From contig JAEHOE010000045.1 in the NCBI GenBank assembly GCA_016858145.1, positions 124,001 through 188,000 on the forward strand: 64,000 bases of DNA. Reading direction: 5' to 3'. Of this stretch, positions 10,601 through 20,900 are shown piece by piece (position 1 is the first letter of the stretch; the number at the start of each line of letters is the position of its first letter). This DNA comes from Edaphochlamys debaryana. Its lineage: Eukaryota; Chlorophyta; Chlorophyceae; Chlamydomonadales. A model generated the notes under the pieces. It was given only the letters and a program-made list of their open reading frames with translations, was not told where the DNA came from and did not search any database. The translations under genes were made by a program, and so were the position numbers.

Positions 10601-11903
10601 GACGGACGGGTCCGGACCCGGACATGCCGGACCCCGCTCTGGCCCCGGACACGATTCGGACCTTGGCCCCAGCCAATGCCCCCCTGAGCCTGGCGCCCCA
10701 GCTGGCGCCTTGCTAGGACAGCCCGTGCCCTGGCTGGGGCTCGTGGTCGGGGCTACGGACGTGCGGACGGAGCAGGGGCTGGGTGGGCGTGCCGGAGATG
10801 GTGACACGGGGCCCGGGCCGAGCGGGGCTGGCCCCGGCCTGGTCCGTTGGGAGCAGCACAGCGCTGGGCAGGGTCGTGGGGCCGAGGCCGCCGGCGCAGG
10901 CGGACTCCTGGCGCGGGACCACCTGGGGCAGGCGGGGCTGCAGCCAGGCGGGGCGGAGGCGGCCTCTGTGACCGGCCAAGGTGCACTGCCGGGCCTACCC
11001 CATCTGGGAGCTCAGAGGCCTTCACACGCACGGGCGGAGCAGGAGCAGGTGGCGGCGACGGCAGGGCCTGCAGCGGGGGCACCGATGGCAGTTGTGGGTC
11101 AGGCGGAGCCGGCACCTTCGCTTCCCCTGCAGCAGGCGTTGGTTCAGGGCGGGACTACACCGATGGTCGAGGCCCCACAGCAGCGGCCGCTGCCGCCCGA
11201 GCTGCGCTGGACGCCACCTGCGGCCCCCGAAATTGAGGAGCTCCTGGGAGCGCCCCGGCACCAACCCCAGCATCCACTAGTGGCATCTCCACCTGGACCT
11301 CCACCGCAGGCGGCTCCCCAGCCCCAGTCTCCACAGTCTCCAGTCCTCCCTCAGCAGCCGCCCTCTCCCTACGTGCCCCGCTCCCCCTGGCTCGAGTTCG
11401 TGCCTCAGTCCCAGCTGCCGCCGCCCTCTCCCCAGGCCCATGCGCAGCAGCCCTCTCCGCACCCACACCCACATCCCCAGCCGTCTCCTGCCCAGCCCCT
11501 CCCACCGACTGGCCAGCCCCTCCTGCAGCCCCAGCACCTGCAGCCCTCTCCAGCGCCGCCACTCGGCCTGGCGCAAGCCCAGACGTCCCCCCCGGCCCCG
11601 CCCCCCGCCCAGCTGCAGCCCCCCTACCCCCACCCGCTGGCGCACCCCCAGCCCCACCCCCACCCGCACCCGCACCCGCTCACCGGACCCACCCCGCCGC
11701 CGCCTCTGCAGCTGCAGCCGCGGTGGCCCCTGCCCTCCCCTCACCACCAGCCAACCTGGCCGGCCGAGGCGGGCCCCTCCACCGCTCCTGCATCTGGTGC
11801 CGCGCAGCCCCGGCCCCGCGAGGGAGCAGGCGCGGGGGCCTCCGGGCGGTCCGGGGCCGGTCCCCTCACGGACCACGACCTGGGCCCCCTGCAGCCATGG
11901 CAG
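7607..11903 (+). other. POLQ N-terminal disordered extension
   Basis: Seen: two long open stretches in different frames. The first (about 7413-8570) is Gly/Ala/Pro-rich with aromatic blocks such as YPSRGP and DPWSAAV. The second (about 8571-11903) is Pro/Gln/Ala/Gly-rich with basic clusters (PSGKRRRF), acidic patches and proline-histidine repeats. It ends LGPLQPWQ directly before the helicase Q-motif continuation AECLRL, so it belongs to the same protein. No fold recognised. In animal Pol theta the helicase begins within the first 100 residues, so this extension of 1,100-1,400 residues is extra. The link between the two stretches needs an unseen intron or reflects an assembly indel. Confidence 0.6.
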
Positions 11904-14900
11904 GTGGGCGGACCAGGAGGGTGGGGCCCCAACCTGGGGGGGGGGGGCGCGGGCGCACCTTGGCATGACGTTGGTAGACCGGTCCAAGTGCACCCCAGAA
12001 TCCCATGCCTTCACACCCCCGGATGCCGACCCCCTTTCCCCCAACACCCCCCTCTATCCGTCCTCCGCCCTCATCCCCCCCCCCCCAGGCCGAGTGCCTG
12101 CGCCTGCGCGGTGTGGCGGCCGGCTCCCGGGCGCTGCTGCTGTGTGCGGCCGCGGGCAGCGGCCGCAGCCGCCTGGGGGAGCTGCTGGCGCTGAGGCGGC
12201 TGGGGGAGACGGGTGCGTGCCGGCTTGGGTGTGGGGGCTTGGCGTAGTTTCAACCGCCGATAAGTACCGCAGGGCTGCTTGGGAACGGACGGGTGCGCGC
12301 TGGCTTTGATGGAGGGTGTCGAAACTCACAAACAAACCTCCCTTGGGGCCCCCAGGCCGTCCCTTCCTGTGGGTGGCTCCCTACAATGCGCTGTGTGCGG
12401 AGCGGGCGCACCGGCTGGAGGCGGCGCTGGGGGCCGCGGGGGGCGGCTGGCGGCTGCGGAGGGCGTACGCGGGGCTGGGGGGGCAGCCGGGCAGGCCGCT
12501 GGAGCAGGGGCTAGGTGAGGCCGGGGGGAGGGCTGGGGATGCGGGCACAAGGCCGTGACGAGTGGTCATCTGCAGCTAGTGGTGCCACCAATCAGCTCAT
12601 GCCCGGCACTCCCCCTTGGGCCTCCCCTTGCGTTTCTGCAGGCGCTGTGGTCGCCACGCCAGAGCGGGCGGCTGTGCTGCTGGCGGCGCTGGCGGAGGGG
12701 GGGCGGCTGGCAGGCCCGGGGGGACTTGGGGCAGTGGTGGTGGAAGACGTACACATGGTAGGTGGCCGGACCGGGGGGGGGGGGCGACAGGGGCCTCCCG
12801 GAGGGGCTGGTGGGCTCAGTGCCACGGCGGCCCAGAGGAATGGCAGCTAGTGAGCTGAGCTCCTGGCGTGGCCTGATTGCATAGTTGGCCCCGCCCCTGC
12901 TGTCCAGGTGGGTGAGGGTGAGCGAGGGGCGCTGGTGGAGCTGCTCCTGACGCGGCTGAGGGAGCTGTCGGGGGCCGGGGCCGGGGGCGGGGCGGGGGGC
13001 CACGAGGGCCCCGCGCCCCCGCCCCAGCTGGTGGCTCTGTCCGCCCCCCTCAGCCCCCCCGACGCCGCCCTGCTGGCTGGGTGGCTGGGTGCGGCCCTGC
13101 ACTGCGCCCCGCAGCGGCCCGTGCCCCTGAGGCAGTTCGTCAAGGTGAGGCCACACGCACCCGGGGTAGGGGCAGAAGGCACCAAGGCTTAAAGCAGCCA
13201 GGAGCCAACGCTTCACACCGCCCTTGGCTCCCCTCTCACCCCAGGTGGGCCGCAGCGTGCTGGACCCCTCGGGCCAGCTCGTCCGCACCCTGGCCGGGCC
13301 CCCGCCCCAGGCCCAGGCAGGCCCAGGCCCCCCCGCCCCAGGCCCAGGCCCAGGCCTCTGGAGCGAGGCGGCCGACCCCGACCACGTGGCCCTGCTGGCG
13401 GGGGAGGCGCTGGCGGCGGGGGGCAGTGTGCTGGTGCTGTGCGGCACACGGGTGGGTATCCGGGGGATGGCGTGGGGCCTAGGGGGGCAGGGGAGGGCAT
13501 GCAGGCGAGCGGCACCGCAGTGTGGAGGGGCGAGGGGCAGGAGTTGCAGGCAGGATGGCTCGTAAAGGCACCCCGACCACCTGCCTCCTCCCTCCCCTAC
13601 TGCCGCCCCTGAGGCTGCGTGTGCCGAGGTGGCGGCCAGCGCGGCCAGCCTGCTGCACATCCCCGCACCTCCAGGCCCACCGCCCCCGCCCCCGGCAGCG
13701 CGGCATACCGCCGGCGCGGGTGCGGGCGTCGATGCCTCAGGCCCCGGCCCCAGCGCTGGCCCCAGCGGCGCCCCTCCCCCTCAGCCCCCCCAGCCTCCTC
13801 AAGCCCCTCCCGCCCCCGGGCCCCTGGAGCTGCTCGACTGGCTGGACGATGACACGGCCTGGCAGGGGGGCAGCCCGGGGTGCCCGGGCAGGGGCGGAGC
13901 GGCGGGAGGCGGAGGGGGAGGGGGAGGGGGAGGAGGGGCGGGGGGAGGGGCTCCGCCCGCGCTGAGCCGCGGCAGTGTGGCGGCGGCGCTGCGGGCGCTG
14001 CCGGGGGCCGATCCCGCGCTCCCGGGGCTGGTGGAGCGGGGGGTGGGCTTCCACCACGCGGGTGAGGGGGAAAGGGGGGTTTGGGAGGGAGGAAAATGCA
14101 AAGGAGGGTACAGCCCATGGTGGGCCCATATGGCGGTGCAGCGGTGCGCTTCCAATCACCACGCATCCCGCCTTTCCCGCTAGCCCCACCTCTCGTTTGC
14201 GCGGCTGTCCCTGAACCCGCTTGGCCACCCCCCAGGCCTGTCCATGGCCGAGCGGCGGCTGATGGAGGCCGCCTTCCGCCCCCCCGGCCCCGGCCTCGGC
14301 CCCGGTCCCGCCGCCCCCGCCCCCGTGCGGCTGCTCGCCGCCACCACCTCCCTGGCGCTGGGTGTGCGGCTGCCCGCCTCCCGCCTGCTGCTGAGGGGCA
14401 CACGCACCGGCAACAGGCCCCTGGACGCAGCCAGGTGGGGGCTGGTGTGGGTGAAGGGGTGATGAGGGCTTGACACGAGCAGGTGGGAGGCGGAAGACAG
14501 AGGCGAGGCAGGTTGCCTCCCCCATGGGATCTGCGCTCTCGCGTTTCGACGTCCTGCGCCCCCGGCCTATCCCTCCCTGGGCCTCCCCCCCAGCTTTCAC
14601 GCGATGGCCGAGCGGGCGGGCTGGGTCGGCCCCGACCCCTGCGCGGAGCTGTACGTGCTGGTGCCGGCCTCGGAGGCGGGGGGCGGAGGGGGAGGGGGAG
14701 GGGGAGGGGGCCCGGGCGAGGCGGCCGCGCTGGCGCTGGTGCGGTCCCCCGCTCCGCCCCTCCGCAGCGCACTGGGGAAGGTGGAGGGGGGGCTGGCACG
14801 GCTGGTGCTCGAGGTGGGTCGGGGGGAGGGGTTGGGGGATGGGAGAAACAAGTTTGGATGGCGGGCGTCCTCTTCTCAGCGGCTGGGGCCTGGCGTAGAG

Positions 14901-17900
14901 AGGGTAGGCTGATCTTGACGCGTTGCCCAAAGGACCACGCCCCGGACCTACGTCCTGCACGGCCTGCCTGCGCCCTTCCCAGGCCTGCCTGTGTCCCCAC
15001 CTTCGCCCCATGTAGACCCTGTACTGCCGCGGCCCCGGGGGCGCCTCTGAGGAGGAGCTGCGCTCCGCCCTGGCCGCCAGCCTGCAGGGGGCGCTGCGGG
15101 GGCGGGAGGCGGCGCAGGCAGCGGCGCAAGCGGCCGGGGGCGGCGGTGGCGGTGGTGGCGGTGGGGCCGGGGCCCCGGTCCCCGACCCGCTGTGGCCCGG
15201 GGCGCGGGCGGCGCTGCAGGGGCTGGCGGCGGAGGACCACGGCCTGGCTCGGTGGGGCCTTGGGGGGAGGGGAGGGGGGCCGGGCAGGTGCAGATATCTG
15301 TAGTCGTTGGAGTGGTGGGGTGGGAAGGGGGACTGGAGCCCTCTTGGCTCGCTACCGTGCAACGTCCCCGCCTTTGCCCTAGCACTCCACCCTCCGCCCT
15401 CCGCCCTTCACTCCCTGCAGCCGCGACCCCGCCTCCGGGCGCTGGCACGCCACCCCCTTCGGCACCGCCCTGGCCGCCTGCCTGCTGGGCCCCTCGCCCG
15501 CGGGGGTGGGGGTGCGCGGGGCGCTGCAGGCGGTGGCGGACCTGCGCCGCTGCCGGGCCGCGGGCCCCCTGCTGGCGGAGGGGGCGCACCTGTGCTTCCT
15601 GGCCACACGGCCCGAGGAGGACCTGGGGGTGGACTGGGGCGTGTGAGCCGAGGGGGGGGGGGGGGTCGGACGAGGGAGAAACGGGTTTGAGGGGGTCCAA
15701 GCTCGGAGGCTCAACCGTGAAACCTGTTCGCGCCCTTCCCCCCTGCTGAACCCTCCGCTCCCCGCCCCCCAGCGCCTGGCGGCTGTGGCAGGGGGCGCTG
15801 CGGCCCCCCCAGCGGGAGGCGGGGCGGCGCCTGGGGGTGGACCCGGACCTGCTTCGGAGGCTGGCGCAGGTGGGGGGAGGGGGAGGGGGCTGCAAGCTAA
15901 GAAGGACGCAGGCGGATTGGTGTCAGCATGTGCAGAACCTCACCCTTCCATCCTTCCGCCTTGGTCTCTTGCACTGCAGGGCCAGGGCCCCGGCCTGCCC
16001 CCACCCGGCGCCCCCCCCGACCCCGCCGCCCGCGAGCGACCCCTGCGCCGCTTCCTGGCGGCACTGGCCCTCAGCGACCTGCTGGACCAGGTGGGGTGGG
16101 AGGGGGGCTTGAAGTTGTGCGTGGCACCGGGATTACATAGTTTGGCATTACTACTAATGGGGGACAGGAGGGCCGTGGAGGAGTGAGAGGGGTTTTGTGT
16201 GGCTAGAGGCGAGCGAGGGCGGGTCTGCAGGTGGGGCAGCTAGGCTAGGGCACTCGTTCCCAGGCGGGCGACGGTCCCGCACGCTGCTCCCCCGCAGGTG
16301 CCTCCAGAGACAGTCATACGGCGCCTGGGCCTGGGCGGCCGCGAGCGGAGGGGCGACATGGAGGCTTTGCGCGAGCGTTGCGGTGAGCCGGGATGGGCGG
16401 GGATAGGGGTTGAAGTGCGGAAACCGATCGCCCACGGTGAGCGTGTCGTGCGTCCACCCGCCTACCCCACTTCCTCCCATCTGCCACTTGCTTCCCCACC
16501 TCACCCCCTCACAGCCGGCCACGCCGCCGGCATGTGCGCCCTCAGCGAGCGCCTGGGCTGGGCGGACCTCGCGGCCTTGCTGGCCCTGCTGCAGGCGAGG
16601 GGGGGGAAGGGGTCGGGAGGGGGGGGCAAGTGGGAGACGCCTTTCGACGGGGAAGCATAGACCTAGCCGCCCTAGGGACATGGAAGGCACCCCATCTCAC
16701 ATACTCCATCAGACCTACTGGACCCCCGATTCCCACCCGTCCTCCCGCAGGCGAGGCTCGCCCACGGCGGGGAGCCCCCCTGGAGCGCTCTGGCGGCGGT
16801 GCGGGGCGTGGGGCCGGACCGCGCCCGGGCGCTGGCGGCGGCGGGGCTGGCGGCAGCTGAGGACGTCGCGGCGGCGTCACCCGCCCGCCTGGCAGCGGCA
16901 CTGGGCGTAGGTGCGTGTTGGCTTGGGCCAATGAATGCATGCAAGGGCGGGCGAGGTCCGTTTCCTACCCCGCTCAACCCCCACCCACACCCCCTCAGGG
17001 CTGCTCACCGCCGCCCGACTGAGGCGGGCCGTGGCGGATGACGTGGCGGACCGGGTGGGGACCCGAGAGGCGAGGGGCGGGGCGGGTGGGGTTGGGTGAT
17101 GAAAGGGATAGCCTGAAGGGGTGACAAGCGGCGCCATGGCCACCATCCACCTCTCCCATCCCACACCCACGCATCCACCCACCCACCGCCCTGCAGGCCC
17201 GCGAGATGGAGGCGGTGGCGGGGGACATGCGGCGCCGGGCCGGGGTGGGGCAGCAGGGGTTGGAGCAGGGGCTGGGCCAAGGTGGGGGCCAGGCGGGGGC
17301 GGCCGCAGGGCCCTCTGCTGCTGCGGAGCCCTCCCCGCTGCCCGCACCGCCGGGGGCGGCCACCGGCGGGGCCTCGGGCAGCCGCTCCAGGCCGGGCCCC
17401 GGCGGAACGCCGCTGCAGGCCGGGCCCTCCGCGCCCGCACCTGCGCCGGCGGCCCCTCCTCCGGTACACCCGCCCCAGCGCAGCCACTCGCCGGAGCCGG
17501 GGGCAAGCGCCTGGGAGCGGGGGCGGGGGCGGGGCCGCGAGGAGGGCGGAGACCGGGGTCAGGGTGTGGGGGCGGCAGCAGCAGGTGCAACGGTGGCTGG
17601 AGGGGAGCCCCGGCCGCTGCCCAAGCGGCGGCGGTTGTTCCCGCCGTCGCCGCATGGAGGGTCCGAGGGCGAGGCGGGGGCGGCGCTAGGGCCTACGGGG
17701 GGCCCCACAGGGGGCGGCGACGCGGTCGGTCAGGGAGACGGCCCTAGGGGCGGCGGCGGCGGCCCAGGCATGGCGGCAGGGGCAGCCCCAACCGCTCTGG
17801 CCCCTGGGCCCGCCGCTGCGGAGGCCCCTCTGCCATTGCAGGCGCCCTCTGAACCCTGGGAGCTCAACCCCTATGCCCAACCACAGCCTCAGCCTCAGCC

Positions 17901-20900
17901 CTAGCCCCAGCCCCAGCCCTTACCCCTGCCGCTGCCCGGGACGGTCCCCGTGGACCAGCCGGTCGTGCCCCTGCCCCCAGCGCCGCAAGGAGCCCCCGCC
18001 GGTCCCTTGGCGGCCCCCACCTTCGCCGCACTGTTCCGCGGCTCCGGGTCAGCGTCCGGCGGCCAGCCGGCAGACCGCCACCCGGGGCCCAGATCCGAAC
18101 CCGTACCTGTACCTGTATCCGGATCTGGGGACATCATACCTGGAATGTTTCAAGGCACCGGTGCACCGGAGTACATGCCGGGGATGGGGGTGGCACTCCT
18201 TCCCCCCACCCAGCCGGTGGAGGAGCTGACGATGGCCCTGCTCCCGCCGCTAGTGCCCCGGCCACCCCCCACCAGCCCCCCGCCCTCCCCCGCCTTCATA
18301 CCCGCCACCCTGCCATCCCCCGTGGCCGCTAGCCCCGCTCCGCCGCCCACGGCCTTTGCCGGCCCCGCCGCAACGCCTCTCTTCGCCACCTCACACACAG
18401 CGGTGCATCCCAGCCCCTGGCCCTCAGGTCAGGCCGCCGCGGCCCCCGTGTCTCCACAGCCTCAGCCACAGCCCCATCCCTCCGCACGGATGCAGCTGGG
18501 ACCCCTGCTAGACGCAGCGGCGCCTGCGCCCCCCACGACTGCGGCCGGCCCACGCGTGCCTCACAGCGCGGGCGCGGCTCTGCGTACGCCCCCCGCCCAG
18601 CAGGGGCCCGCCCCCTCACCCGGCTCCCTGGGTCTGCGGAGCGGGGCAGCTCAGAGGGGGCCGCGGGGGGGCTCCTCGGGGCGCCGGCCGCCTTCCGCCC
18701 CGGCCCCGCCCCCTGCCCCGATGCGCCCCTTCCCGCCCCTGCCCCTGCAGCGGGTGGGCCCCGGGGGCAGCCCCCTGCTGCGGGCCAGCCTGGGGCATGC
18801 CGCCCTGAGGACGCCGGCGGGGGCCGGAGCCGGGCTGGTGGGCACCGCCCTGCCGCCTGCGTCGGGGGCTGCGGCGGCGGCCGGGGGCTCAACCTGGCTT
18901 TCCCCCTCGCCCTCACCACATACCACACACCCACCCCAGCCGCAGCCTCTGGCCGGGACGCTGCAAGCCTCCGTCCCTGGCCCCACCTACGCCTTCCCTC
19001 CGAGCGTTGTGACCGCTGCAGATCTGCTGGCGCGGGGAGCGCAGGCGGGCCCCAGCCCCGACCCCGCCTTGCCCGGACCCATGGCCCCGGCCATAATGGT
19101 GCCGCCTCCCTCCATTCCCGGGGCCCCGCCGCCCGCACCGCCCGGCCCCGCCAGCCCCCCTCGGCCGCCCTATCCCGCCTCCCCAGGCGGCTCCCACCCC
19201 GCCTCCCCCCCGCTGCCGCTGCTGTCCGTCCCCGGCTTCTCACTGGTGCGGGGCGCAGGGGCGGCGGCGGAGCTGCGGCGGCAGCTGAGGGCGGCGCGGG
19301 AGTGGGGCTTCGCACTCGACTTCGGGCCGGGGCCGGTGGACGCCGCAGCGGCAGGCGGCGGAGCTGTAGGGGCTGCAGGGCCCAGCGGCGGCGGCGCGTC
19401 AGGTTCGGGAGCTCGCTCGCGGCAGCCTGCCTGGGCCGCCGCCGCCCTGCCCCGCTCCCCGCCTCCGCTGCTGGCGGGGGTGGCCTTCTCCGCCCGGGAC
19501 GGGTGCGGCGTGTACCTGCCCCTGGCCCCCGGGCCGGGGCCGGGTGCGGGCGCTCCCGCCGGCTCCGTCCTGGCGGAGGCGGAGGCTGCAGCGGGCCTGG
19601 CCCCGGGCCCTGGTGCCGAGGGTGGCGGCGGGGCGCTGTCGGAGGTGGAGGCGGCGGCAGCGGTGGGGGAGGTGGCGAGCCTGCTGGCGGAGGCCTGGGA
19701 GGGGGCCGGGGCGGGGGCGGGCTCCGGCTCCGGCCCTGGGTCGTACTGGCGGGTGACGGCGGAGCTCAAGGAGCAGCTGCTGCAGGTGGGGGGGGGGGGG
19801 GCGGGAGAGAGGGGAGGAGGAAGATCAAAGGGGGTCGTGCATCCCGCTTGCGGCATGCGGTTCATGCGCGGTTCACTGGTCTGCCGCGTGTTCACTGACT
19901 CCGCCCTGCCCTCCTCCCTCCTCTGTCCCCCACCCCCTTCTGCCCCTACCGCCCCCCCCCAGGCCCACGATGCCCTCCGCCTCCACCCCGCGCACCGCCT
20001 GGCGCTGACCCTGGCGGAGGCGGCCGTGGCGGCGGTGGAGGAGGCCGAGGCGGCGGCGGAGGAGGCCGAGGCGGAGGCCGAGGCGGAGGCAGCAGCGGAG
20101 GCGGGAGCAGAGGCTGTGCAAGGGGCTGAGCGGCAGCGGGCGCCCGCGGAGGGCCCAGGCCAGGCTGCCGCGTCCCCCCCTCCGCCGCTGCTGCCGCTGC
20201 CCCTGACCGCGGGCCCCGGGGTGGTGGACGTGCGCCTGGCGCTGTGGGCGGCGGACCCCGCGGACCCGGTGGTGGGTGCAGGGGGGGGCGGAGGGGGAGG
20301 GCGGGCAATGGCGGGAGGCGGCCGCTCGCTATTCTTGCATACCGGTATGCTCCGTTGGATCTCTGACATCCCCTCCTCTCCATCTCATGCCTCCTCTCGT
20401 GCCTCCCCACCCTTCCCCCGCAGGCCCTGGGCAAGGGCGGCGGCGGCACCCGCGAGGCGCGCGTCACCTGTGCCCTGGAGGAGCGCCTGGCGGGGGCGGC
20501 GGCGGCGCTGCAGGGGGGGCAGGGAGGCGGGCAGGGGCAGGCGCGGGGCAGGGGCGGGGCCGTGGGCACCCCCGCCCGGGAGTCCTCCCTGCCGCCGTCC
20601 CTCAGCCCCGCGGGCTCCACAGCGCTCGCAGTGGTGCGCGGGGGCGGTCCTCGCTTCCGGGGGGCGTTGGAATTGTGTGCTGTGTGGTGCAAAGCCCGGG
20701 ACATAACGGCTTGCTCCCCGACACACCCTGGTCAGTTGTGTGGTGGTGCGCACGGCCGCACTCCTTTCCCCGCCACATTACTTCCCCCCCTCTGTTGCCC
20801 CTCCCTCCCCCCCCCAGGCCCTGGGCGCCATGGGCCGCTGCGGCTGCCCCTCCCGCCTGCTGCCCCCCCGCCAGACGGACGCATGCAGGCGGGCGGCGCT

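Noticed and set aside
8646..10676. Minus-strand open frames of 400-680 aa opposite the POLQ N-terminal region.
   Set aside because: Shadow frames of GC-rich coding sequence; Arg/Gly/Pro-rich with no recognisable domain.
13597..15362. Minus-strand open frames over 500 aa opposite POLQ helicase exons, spanning several introns.
   Set aside because: They read through well-supported introns of the plus-strand gene, and lack of stops follows from GC content.
17902..17904. TAG read as glutamine, as in some ulvophyte algae.
   Set aside because: Several unrelated genes in this window end with TAG at the family-expected C terminus, so the standard code applies.
17905..18200. The POLQ region as two separate genes split at the TAG.
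   Set aside because: No TGTAA signal, promoter-like AT-rich stretch or convincing start codon between the halves; both halves match the Pol theta order. Kept only as a possibility in the findings.
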